64,000 nucleotides of DNA, taken from assembly GCA_951812925.1 (NCBI GenBank), contig OX638368.1, positions 72,760,422-72,824,421 of the forward strand. Direction: 5' to 3'. Positions 45,218 through 55,000 of this stretch are shown here, one piece after another. The stretch is from Calliopum simillimum (Eukaryota > Arthropoda > Insecta > Diptera > Lauxaniidae). The notes beneath the pieces were generated by a model, which saw only the letters and a list, made by a program, of their open reading frames with translations, did not search any database and was not told the origin of the DNA. Position 1 is the stretch's first letter, and the number at the start of each line of letters is the position of its first letter. A program made the position numbers and the translations under genes.

Positions 45218-46560
45218 TACATGAACGTTGTTAAGAAATATATATATTTGAAACGCATAGAAAAATACTTACTTTGTTTTGAAATTTAGTAACCTTTTTT
45301 ATGATTTTTTTTTTTTTTTTTGGACGCCAGAATACAAAACTTAAGGGAAAATTTCGTCAAAAGTCTCGAATTTAGGGAAAATTTCGTGAAATCTGGGAGA
45401 AAGTAGGTGAGCAACACTGGGGAAATGGTACAATCTGCAAGAACCGAGCTAAATTAAATATATTTGTACATAGGTTATGTTATTTTGAATGGCATTCTTT
45501 ACTATTTGGATATATGTATGTAATAAATTTAAGCTTGAAATGTAGTAAAAAGCGGTTCTTTCTACCTCGTTAAAAAAAATTTCCCAATTAGCATCAAAAA
45601 TTTTTGCAGTGCATACAGAAAATATGCAACCAAAAACTGCTTAATTGTACTGGAAAGCTTACGCTCTTTAGATGTCCGTGGCCGATCACTGATATAAAAA
45701 CAGAATTTTATTCGAGTTTTTATTTTTTAAAATTACAAATTAAATTCTGCATGTAAATAATTTTTTAATTGATCTCAAAAATTCTGTTAATGCCGAGATT
45801 TTCAAAACAAAGTACATATGTACATATGGTGGGATCTTAGGAAAACATCTCCCGTACTCCCGTATATAACCATTTTTAGCGCAGTAAAACCAAATTTCGA
45901 AACCGTAATTAAAAAAGGTTAACTGCGAATTTTAAATATACACTCGTTGATTTGATTTTGCTGTGTCATAGGTTGCTCCAACGCACAAGAAACATAATAC
46001 ATAGTATTTAAGTATGTAAATATGTTCTTTTTAAAAAATGAAGTGGGAATCAAAAGTGCTTCAATTCCTCTTAACATATTCAACTATTACAGTGCATGAA
46101 AATAAAATAATCATTGAATAAGTTAAACGAGTATGTATTTACCAAGAATTTTTATCAGCAAAGCCATTTGAATATTACTTATGTGTGGTCTTTTAAGAAA
46201 TAATTTAAGACTCATTGGCAGCAAATTGGAATAATGCTGACAAAATGTGTGGGCATTTTAAAATCGATGCGGTCAAGATATTGCATCTGCTATGAATTTC
46301 ATATAACGCGTACATTAAAGCCCAGGTCGTATACAACGTGTAAAAGTCCATTGCAAAATCATGCGAGCAAAAGTTGTTCAATTTCAAATGTCACGAAATT
46401 CAGTTTCTACAGTATCTCGCTGTGTAGTATCTCGCTTATGATTACACTGTTCAACAATTTTGGCGCTTTTCAAAGCCCCAAGAGTTTTAAAAAGTGGGTT
46501 AGAGTATTTTGGTCTCCTAAGCAATGTACTTTTCGTTTTTATTAAGAAGCCGGTGATAAA
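45218..46560. other. Intergenic, nothing recognised
   Basis: AT-rich, with ACATATGTACATATG-type dyads near 45,820. The ORFs at 46,205-46,545 on the two strands overlap each other and have no features. Confidence 0.35.
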
Positions 46561-47034
46561 CTTATAATAATAATAATAATCGAGTTTAGCTACTGCAGCT
46601 AATAGCCTTCTTAGCCAATTAGCAAAAAAAGGCTATAAATTAAATTTTTAGCTTTTTATAAAAATATCTGAAACAAGGGATAAAAACCATGCAAGTTAAT
46701 ATTATCTTTTTTTTGTTTCATATCCCGTAGCTTTATCACACTTTCACAACATACCGCTCTAGCCTATATGTACATGAATATGCAAGAGTATTTTCATACA
46801 CTTGCATATAAAAATTCATACAAATCAAAGATGGGATGTCTGAAAAAATTTAACCCTGCATGCTATTTGGCTCGGACAATACACTAACAAAAAACATGCA
46901 TTAAGCAAAATATGACAAAAAAATCGTTCTAATTGATAACAAAGACAACTAACTACAGTTATTTTTCAATCTAAGTTTGAGTTGACCTTTTGACAAGTTA
47001 ATATTATAAAATTCACAATTATTGACAAGAGTTG

Positions 47035-48317
47035 TCATTCGATTAAAAGGAGCTGAAAACATATAATTAGTTCTGCTAACCGGCTTCTCCGATTTACATT
47101 GAAAAAAATATAGTTTAAAAGTTCTGGAGCAGCAAGGGACCCAGTGATAAGTTGGTGCAAATAAAGAATATCTGCATTATCTCTGCGTTCCCGTAGAGAC
47201 TGCATTTTAAGTAGCTTCAAACGATCCTCATAAGGAGGAAGATTTGAAGAATCAACCCAATTTAGGCTATTCAGAGCAAATCAAATAAAAGTTTTTTGGA
47301 TTCTTTCGATTCTATCAACATGAACATTATAAAATGGTGACCAAACTTGACTAGTGTACTCAAAGTGAGGACGCACAATCGTATTACATATATAAAGTTA
47401 TCGTTACTAATGAATTATTAAATTCTTTGGCCCACCTTTATATAAAACCAAGCAGAGAAGCTGCTTTGTTACATATTTGTATTATAAGTATGTTCATTAA
47501 ATTTTATTTTGTCATCAAAATAGACACCTAGATCTTTAACAAAATACACACGACAAATGTTTTTGTCTTTCAATACATAATCATATTTTATGTTGTTTTT
47601 CTCCCTAGAAAATGTTATTGTTTGGCATTTATCTGGATTTAGATGCAAGTTATTTTTAAAGCACCAAATTTCGAATGATTTCAAATCAGACTGAAGCATA
47701 ACAGTATCATGATTTTCCCTCACTGACTTCAAAATTTTCATATCATCCGCGTCAACTAGCAAGTTAGAGTTTTTAATTATATGGGTTACATCATTTATAG
47801 CCAAGATAAATAGTAACGGTCCTAGGTGACTACCTTGTGGGACACCTGAAGTCGCCGTAAAAGAAGAAGATAAGACTTTACGAAATCTTACTTGATATGA
47901 TCGATCTAATAAATAAGATTCAATCCAGCCAATGAAGATGGAAGGAAATCCAAGTTTTTTTAGTTTAAATATAATCAAACTATGTGGTAGCTTATCGAAT
48001 GCTTTACTAAAGTCTGTATAGACGCAGTCAACTTGGCAGCCAGAGTCTAGTGAACTCAAAGCAAAAGAAGAAAAGTCAAGAAGGTTCGAGGTTGTAGATC
48101 TGCCATTAACAAATCCATGCTGACGTGTTGAAATGATTTCACTGCAGTAGACCTTGACTTGATCATATATAATCTTTTCAAAAAGTTTAGGAATTACAGA
48201 TAACTTAGCTATTGGTCGATAGTTGGACACATCACTTTTACATCCCTTTTTAAATATTGGACTTATAAACGATTCTTTCCATTGTTTAGGAAAATAGCTA
48301 CACTGTGCTAGTCCCAA
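47035..48317 (-). pseudogene. LINE ORF2, reverse transcriptase and C-terminus
   Basis: The frame 48,317-47,469 reads CSYFPKQWKESFISPIFKKG, NYRPIAKLSVIPKLFEKI, QHGFVNGRSTTSNLL, DFSKAFDKLPHSLI, SGVPQGSHLGPLLFILAIND, then VDADDMKI. The usual catalytic YADD is DADD here, a change that alone would damage activity. Frames shift near 47,469, and the C-terminal part (YEDRLKLLKMQSL..., ITGSLAAPELL) continues to 47,035. Copy 1 at 30.4 kb has the intact YADD. Confidence 0.85.
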
Positions 48318-48329
48318 ATTCTAACATTG

Positions 48330-49490
48330 ATGAGACCCATGTAGTAAACATAATTCGGGTATGCTGATTTCAATGGTCAGAGTCATTTTTATGGTTTGGC
48401 TCTTGTTTTTGAGAAATTCAAGTTTGAAAATTTGACTAAAAAAAAAAAAATTATATAAAGAAACAGGTATTTTTTTGTTCCATTTCAACAATTTTTTCAG
48501 TTTGGTCAAATTTTACACTTTTGCAACCTATTGAGTGTTCACGCTTACAAAAAGTACAGCCAAATCTTTTTCTTCTAATATTTTTGTATGTTTTACATGG
48601 AAATATTTTGTTTATAAAAATTTGTTCTACTTCTGATGCTTCTTCTTCCCTTGTTTTTTTCCTTTGCTAAGGCAAACCGACTGTCGCTGCGATAACTTGA
48701 GGAGTTACATTTGACGGTTAAAACAATTCTCTAGATGCTACTTCAATACTTTTCAATAATGGTTGCAAATATTCACTCATTGGAATTGGTCTGATCGGAA
48801 TAAAAAAAAATATTTCCTGAATGCGGCAATTGCAACTGAATAAATTTTGTTGGCTCGTATTCTAATTGATATTTTTTCATCCTGACACTTAATAGTTGGG
48901 GCCCATTCTACATCATGCACTTATATAATCACCAAAGTATAAATGATACACTTCCCTGGTTTCCCACCATGCTTACTTGACTATGTAGTAAATTTTCCAC
49001 AAACATTGCATTGTTTAATTTTGCACAGTTATGAATTTTCTTAGATTTTTAACTGTACTATGACTAACCCATAAAATTATGCACTGACATACGAATAAAT
49101 GATTGCTTTTGCTGTTTAACGTTAGAATGTCATAATAAAATCAAGAAAAGGTATCAAAAATTTAATAAATTTGAAAAAAAAATTTATTTTCATGTAAAAA
49201 ACCCAAAATTTTGGCAATAAAAAATATTTTTTTGACATTATTCTGCACTTTGATGGTTGTGAACACTCAATAAGTTACGAAAGTAAAAAATTCGACCATA
49301 CTGGATAAGGTATCTGTTGAAAAAATTGTTGAAATGATAAAAAAAATACCTGTTTTCTATTAAATTTTTTTTTTTTTTAGTCAAATTTTCAAACTTGAAT
49401 TTATCAAAAACAAGAGCCAAACCATAAAAACGACTCTGACCATTGAAATCAACACACCCAAATTATGTTTACAACATAGGTCCTATCAAA
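48330..49490. mobile_element. Inverted-repeat element inserted in the LINE RT
   Basis: The ends match in reverse over more than 130 bp: GTTTACAACATAGGTCC, TGATTTCAATGGTCAGAGTC and TTTGGCTCTTGTTTTTGA occur at both ends. Another pair, TATTGAGTGTTCAC, lies at 48,530 and 49,260. The interior shows weak coding debris on the minus strand (EWAPTIKCQDEKISIRIRAN near 48,910-48,840; GCTFCKREHS near 48,545), perhaps a transposase remnant I cannot classify. AGCAC occurs at both borders, but the target duplication is not certain. Confidence 0.6.
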
Positions 49491-50584
49491 AAAAAGTGCT
49501 CCGATTCGAGCACAGTGCTATCGTTTAAAGATTTATTTAATAAAAAACTGAGCAACTGGCTCAGAATTGAGCTACAATTAACAAGTACTATGGCAGGTAT
49601 GCCATTAGGTCTAGGGCAGGAACTATTTTCAACAGATAAAATATATTTCGAATTAATAAAACCCCAAAAGTTCTTGGGGTCTTGTAAAATATTCAACTTC
49701 ATTTTATTCATATAATCATAATAGGCTGAAGCTGATTTCAATTTAAATTCCTGAAACAAACGATCGTGTGTTCCAAGGTCATTTTGATTTTGACTGCTGA
49801 CGTATTTTTTCCAAGCTCTATTTCGACAATTTCGTATATTTTTCAACTCTTTCGAATACCAGGGGGTATGACGAATTATCGAGTTTTTTTATAGTACGTG
49901 GTACCGACAATGATATTGCTGTAGATATTTCACTGTAGAAAAAGTTAATACAGGTATCTAGACAATTGTCATTGAAAACATGTATCATATTGTTTAGCTT
50001 GTTTTCCAAAATAGCATTCAGCTTCACAAAGTCAGCTTTTTTAAAATTATATTCATAAATTTTAGTCGGTGAATTTGAATCAAATAAGTTATTATTGTCG
50101 ATTTGAAATAAAATACTCAATGGAGGATGATAGGCATCAACCACACATAGGGCATGGAAAGCATTGTCGACTACGATATTGTTACTATCAGTAGCCAAAA
50201 CTAAGTCAAGTTGTCGCCCATGACAATTAGTTATACAACTAACTTGTTGTAAATTGGTTAAAATTTCATCAACAAAAATATGTTGTTGTCGAGTTGTGGG
50301 ACTAGACGCATACATATATGCGTCATCCTCAGATAAAGTCCATTTAAGGCCAGGTAAATTAAAATCACCCAACTATAAAATTTCGTCGTTATCGCTGAGT
50401 TCACTGATGATAGTATCTACGAACTGTGACAGATTGTCGTAGACTTCAGTACTACTATCAGGAGGTATATAAGCGTTTTGAATGTATAAGAAAGATTTTC
50501 TTAATAAAACTTTAACGCAAATAACCTCCAAATCAGACGCACAAGGTATTTCGACCAGTGAACTAGTCAAATAATTTTTAATAG
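49469..50584 (-). pseudogene. LINE ORF2, endonuclease and linker
   Basis: From 50,584 the minus strand gives AIKNYLTSSLVEIPC, VICVKVLLRKSFLYIQNAYIPP, then after a stop MGDFNLPGLKW, RQLDLVLATDSNN and AYHPPLSILFQ. These are the core blocks of an APE-type endonuclease with catalytic GDFN. Then come the RNCRNRAWKKYVSSQNQ linker and the pre-RT region to 49,469. Its first codons directly continue the fragment at 59,273-59,484 once the BEL/Pao element is set aside. Stops and a frameshift near 49,845 make it non-functional. Confidence 0.8.
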
Positions 50585-50589
50585 CTAAT

Positions 50590-50843
50590 TGAATATTTCC
50601 CGAAGAAAAACTGAAAAATATCACTCGAAATAAATGAAAATCACGACGTTGAATTTGTGCGGAAAAAACTGCGGGTTTTAATGTTGAAAGATATTCGAAC
50701 ACTGAATTTTACATTTTAAAGTCTAGCTTTAAACAAAAGAGAGGCAGCAAAGTGCTGCCCATAAAATCCAGAAGGGAATGAAAATGAAAAGGGAAAAACT
50801 TAATGCTAGAGCAAACACAGGGTGTTTGCTGCTGGCGTAAACA
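50590..50843 (-). repeat. BEL/Pao 3' LTR
   Basis: 254 bp, TGTTTACGCC...AATATTCA on the element strand, identical to 59,014-59,267. It holds a CAGTG-type initiator and an ATTAAA polyadenylation-like signal. Part of the LTR reads open into LINE coding sequence, which creates a chimeric ORF at 50,373-50,702. Confidence 0.95.
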
Positions 50844-50856
50844 TCCCGCCCGCCTT
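50844..50856 (-). promoter_or_regulatory. Polypurine tract
   Basis: AAGGCGGGCGGGA on the element strand lies directly before the TG of the 3' LTR, the expected place for the plus-strand primer of reverse transcription. Confidence 0.75.
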
Positions 50857-50959
50857 GCAGGAATGCAACATCCATGAATCCTGAAACGAGAAAAAAGGGG
50901 AAAAAAAGAAAGATTAAGGACAAACTCGTTGTTAGTTAGCAGCTAACCTTCAGGGAAGA

Positions 50960-52033
50960 TTACCAGGAACAAGGTCCTGACAGAACGTATCCGAAGATAG
51001 TGTTCTGCACCAGCGGCTGCCCGGAACCTGAGGGGAACACGCCTGCCAGCATAATCTTCGGGTAGATATCTACCCCCAGTCGGATATGGACCGGCCCTGC
51101 CTTGTAGAACTTAGGATCTGCAAGCTTCAGGTTTGCATACGGCTCTCGAATGCGTTCATCAATACTACGGGAAGGAGTCACAAGCTCACGTCCCGGATCA
51201 ACACGAGCCATCACCTCGATGACCCTGTTGTTATCGTAGCTCGCCCGTAACTGCAGCGTGCAAACGTCTTCACCGTCCATACGAGAAGTTCGTATACGCC
51301 ACTTCCTCACCAAAGCCCTGGAAATGGAGGTCTTTGGTGAGCTCGAGTCAATCAACCCTCGCTCCGTCACTATGCGTCCGTCAGCAAGCATGCGCACCAT
51401 GACCGTTGGTAATAACGTCATTACTCGTTGAGTGGTCATCGAAGACGGTGGAGAGGGAGAAGCCCGCTTCAGACATTGGGCCCTAGCCGAGGACGATCGA
51501 GGCCCTGACGACTGCGGTCTTTTACCGGACGATCGAGGCCCGGTATCAAACCCCCTCTCCTCCGATGGTGCGTATGCACGAGTTTGCCGATCACGCTGCA
51601 GCTTATTTTTTCGGCCAGCTCTCCTTTTCTGCGACTTCTTGGAAGACGACTGGCGAGATCGCACTCGGGTATGAGAGTGCAGTAAGGTGTGATGGTCGCT
51701 CTTGCAATGGCGGCACCTTACAGTGCTCCCACAGTCCTTCAACAAGTGCCCCGAGGACAGGCAATTGGAGCAGTAGCGGTGAAGCAAAACTGCACGCAAT
51801 CGCTCCTCGAAGTTCTTCTCGAGGAACTGCTGGCACGCTGCAAGGCGGTGCTCCGACGAGCACAGCCGACACCTATCGTGACGGATCACCGGAACGACCG
51901 CACTCTTCACTGCCTTCTCAACCGGAGCCCTCTCTCGCACAGTCTCGGGTTCGCTCAAAAGCAGCTCAGACTCAGTCTGGAAACCCATTTCCTCCAACAA
52001 GTCACCAACAATGGAATGCGAAGGAGAAGACAT
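50960..52033 (-). CDS. BEL/Pao ORF2: second zinc-knuckle and protease-like protein
   Basis: An intact 357-codon ORF starts 57 bp after the pol stop, in env position. Residues ~50-120 hold three zinc-knuckle-like Cys/His groups (CRLCSSEHRLAAC, CSNCLSSGHLLKDC, CRHCKSDHHTLLH), then a basic, Ser/Arg-rich stretch with RSS repeats (~120-205). After that comes a DUF1758-like retropepsin fold with GLIDSSSPKTSISRALVRKW, ending in LADPKFYKAGPVHIRLGVDI and NTIFGYVLSGPC. The same order occurs inside the gag-pol protein of this element, with roughly four in ten residues alike by eye across the knuckles. The catalytic Asp-Ser-Gly is Asp-Ser-Ser here. No signal peptide or membrane segment, so it is not an envelope protein. 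It is notably more GC-rich than pol. Likely expressed by splicing (acceptor at 52,035). Confidence 0.8.
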   Translation of the reverse strand: MSSPSHSIVGDLLEEMGFQTESELLLSEPETVRERAPVEKAVKSAVVPVIRHDRCRLCSSEHRLAACQQFLEKNFEERLRAVLLHRYCSNCLSSGHLLKDCGSTVRCRHCKSDHHTLLHSHTRVRSRQSSSKKSQKRRAGRKNKLQRDRQTRAYAPSEERGFDTGPRSSGKRPQSSGPRSSSARAQCLKRASPSPPSSMTTQRVMTLLPTVMVRMLADGRIVTERGLIDSSSPKTSISRALVRKWRIRTSRMDGEDVCTLQLRASYDNNRVIEVMARVDPGRELVTPSRSIDERIREPYANLKLADPKFYKAGPVHIRLGVDIYPKIMLAGVFPSGSGQPLVQNTIFGYVLSGPCSW

Positions 52034-52090
52034 TCTGCAACGAAAAGAGAGAAGGAAATATAAAGGGAAAAAAGTGATTTTTATGTGCTC
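52034..52090 (-). promoter_or_regulatory. 3' splice site before BEL/Pao ORF2
   Basis: On the element strand a long pyrimidine tract ending TTCTCTCTTTTCGTTGCAG stands directly before A-ATG of ORF2; the AG is at 52,035-52,036. This is a strong acceptor consensus. The whole spacer is also open in the pol frame, so a single TAG (52,091-52,093) separates the two ORFs. Confidence 0.55.
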
Positions 52091-55000
52091 CTATGACGAG
52101 GGAAGCACAATAAGCTTAACTATCGGTCGCGTGATGCAACCACGCTCGGTTCGGACATCGGCGACACGTACGCGACTGTCGTTCCCGGGATACGTTCGAA
52201 TTACCCGACCTAACCGCCATTCATTTGTAGGTAAATTATCCTCCTTAACGACCACTAAATCATTAAGAAGAACGTCCCTCTGGGGGGACTTCCATTTAAC
52301 ACGCCGTTGCAACTCTTTTAGATATTCACTTTTCCACCTCTGGCAAAAGTGTTGTTGCATTGCCCGGACCTTTTGCCATCGATTGACAACTTTTAGGGGC
52401 TGTTCGGCGATTTCAGGCTCTGCTGGCGATAGCAAGGGCCCGCCTACCAAAAAATGGCCAGGAGTGAGAGACTGAAAATCATCTGGATTTTCTGTCATGG
52501 CGTTAAGTGGGCGCGAGTTTAAACATGATTCTATTCGGCTAAGCAAAGTGAGAAATTCTTCGAAAGTGTAATGTTGACTTCCGGCCATCTTTTTGAAATG
52601 GACTTTGAAACTTTTAACTCCAGCTTCCCATAGTCCTCCCATATGAGGAGCACCAGCAGGAATGAAGTGCCATGAAACTTCTTGATGGGCATATTGATTT
52701 AGTACAGCGACTTGAGACTGATCCAAAAAGGCTTTAAAATCCTTTTTAAGCTCTTTTGAGGCACCGACAAAATTGGTACCGTTATCAGAGTAAATGTTTG
52801 CAGGACACCCACGTCGCGAGGCAAATCTTGAAAATGCTGCCAAAAATGTAGCAGAAGAAAGGTCACTGGTGGCTTCCAGATGAATTGCTTTTGTCGAAAA
52901 GCATACAAATAAGCATACATAGCCCTTAGTTATTCGGCAGGCTCTGCCAATGTAACTTTTGATATCAAAAGGACCTGCAAAATCCACACCTGTGGATGAA
53001 AAAGGACGCGATATGACCGTTCGCTCTGGAGGGAGAGCAGCCATAATTTGCGATCGCAACTGCTTTTTGTGAATAACGCAAGTTTTACAATTATGCAAAG
53101 TTGTTTTTATTAAATTTTTAGCACGAGGGATCCAATAATGCATTCGAATAAGTCGAAGCATTAATTGATTCCCACCATGAAGTGAAGTTTCATGAATAGA
53201 TTGCACCAAAAGTCGAGTAAAGTGGCAATCATACGGCAATATTATAGGAAATTTTTCATCGTAAGAAAGCGTGGGTGAGGAGGCTAGCCGCCCGCCCACA
53301 CGAAGCAGCGCATCTGTATGCAAAAACGGATTCAAAGACAAAAGAGTACTTTTAGGACCAATAATTTGCTTAGTCTCTAGTTTATGGTACTCATCAGGAA
53401 AACTAACCTTCTGGCACAATAAAATCAATCGATTTTTGACCTGCTTGATTTCTGCAGAATCAATGTATCTTGATTTGCGTGCAAAAGATGAATGATTTTT
53501 TGATCGAGTATGATTCATAAAACGGAATACATACGCTAAGACCCGTAAGCCACGCGATAACGATGAAAAACGCTCCAATATGTCTTCATATTGAGAAAAA
53601 TACGCAAAATAAACCTTTACAGGCTTACGTTCGAGAGACGTTTCAACAACTGAAAACTGAGATTGCGCTTGCCATGAATTTTGTAAAGAAAGCCATGTTG
53701 GCCCATGCCACCAAAGAGAATTATTGACCAAATCTTGTGGGGTCATTCCACGAGTAGCTAAATCGGCAGGGTTTTCATGTGTATCAACATGAAACCAATT
53801 ACGAGTGCCAACCTTTTCTGCGATTCGAGACGCTCTGTTGGCTACAAAAGTAGTCCAAGAGCAAGGTGGCTTGCAAAGCCAGGCAAGAACTATTGTGGAA
53901 TCTGTCCAACAATACAAACGATGCTTGTCAATATCAAGATGAGATATCAATGAATCAACCATATCAGCCAATAATGTGGCCCCGCACAATTCAAGACGAG
54001 GTAGTGAAATAGTCTTGACGGGAGCCACTTTACTTTTAGAATAAAGCAGGTGACTGACAATACAGTCACCTTGCTTAACGCGAATATAAATTGCCGCTGC
54101 ATACGCCTTTTCAGACGCATCACAAAATGCGTGAAATTCCACCTCTGAAGATGGTGAATAACTTACAAAACGTGGGATACGAATTTTCTCAATATATTCG
54201 TAATGTTGCAAAAAAGATTGCCAAGAAAGGAGACTGTGCGGGAGGATGTTGTCATCCCAATCGATTTCGTCCAGCCAGATTCTTTGCATTAGAATCTTTG
54301 CTGTCACGATAATTGGAGCCAGCCAACCGGCAGGATCAAAAAGTTGTGCAATGATGGAAAGAACTTCCCTTTTCGTGTATACCAACTTTATTTCGAGACG
54401 TTTTATATTGAAATAAAATGAATCAGAAGTGGCGTTCCAGCGAATCCCTAACGCTTTAGCATAACTTTCATCTTCTAACTTCAAAAAGTTTTCGCGAAGG
54501 AGATGATCAGAAGGCAGACCGGATAAAATGCATGAGGCATTTGCGGTCCATTTTCGCATAGTGAAACCCGCTGAGTCAAGTGCGAATCTAAGCTCATCTC
54601 TAGCCTTTATGGCAGTCTCAACGTCATGAGCACCTGCTAAAGCGTCATCAACGTAAGTGAAACTGCGAAGAATTTGAGCAGCAAGGGGATACTGCTCTTG
54701 AACATCATCTGCCAATTGCAGCATGGTTCTTATGGCTAGATATGGTGCACAATTGACACCGAAAGTTACCGTTTTTAACTCATAATCCTGAATTTCATCT
54801 TCAGGTGAGTTCCTAAAAAGAATTCGCTGGAAAGTAGAGTGCTTCGGATCGACAAAAATTTGGCGATACATTTGCTGAATATCGCCGTTGAAGACATATT
54901 TGAAAAAACGCCATTTTAAGATAAGAAGCGTCAAGTCAGCTTGAAGAGTTGGACCAACGTACAAAACATCGTTCAAGCTAACACCATTTGAAGTGGGGCT

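Noticed and set aside
48330..49490. piggyBac origin for the inverted-repeat element because of Cys-rich GCTFCKREHS
   Set aside because: Only one Cys pair is visible, there is no TTAA at the borders and the debris is too short to classify.
51432..52475. Plus-strand ORFs of 80-170 codons opposite the end of the BEL/Pao element
   Set aside because: They are antisense shadows of the GC-rich ORF2 and of the pol end, with low-complexity translations and no domains.
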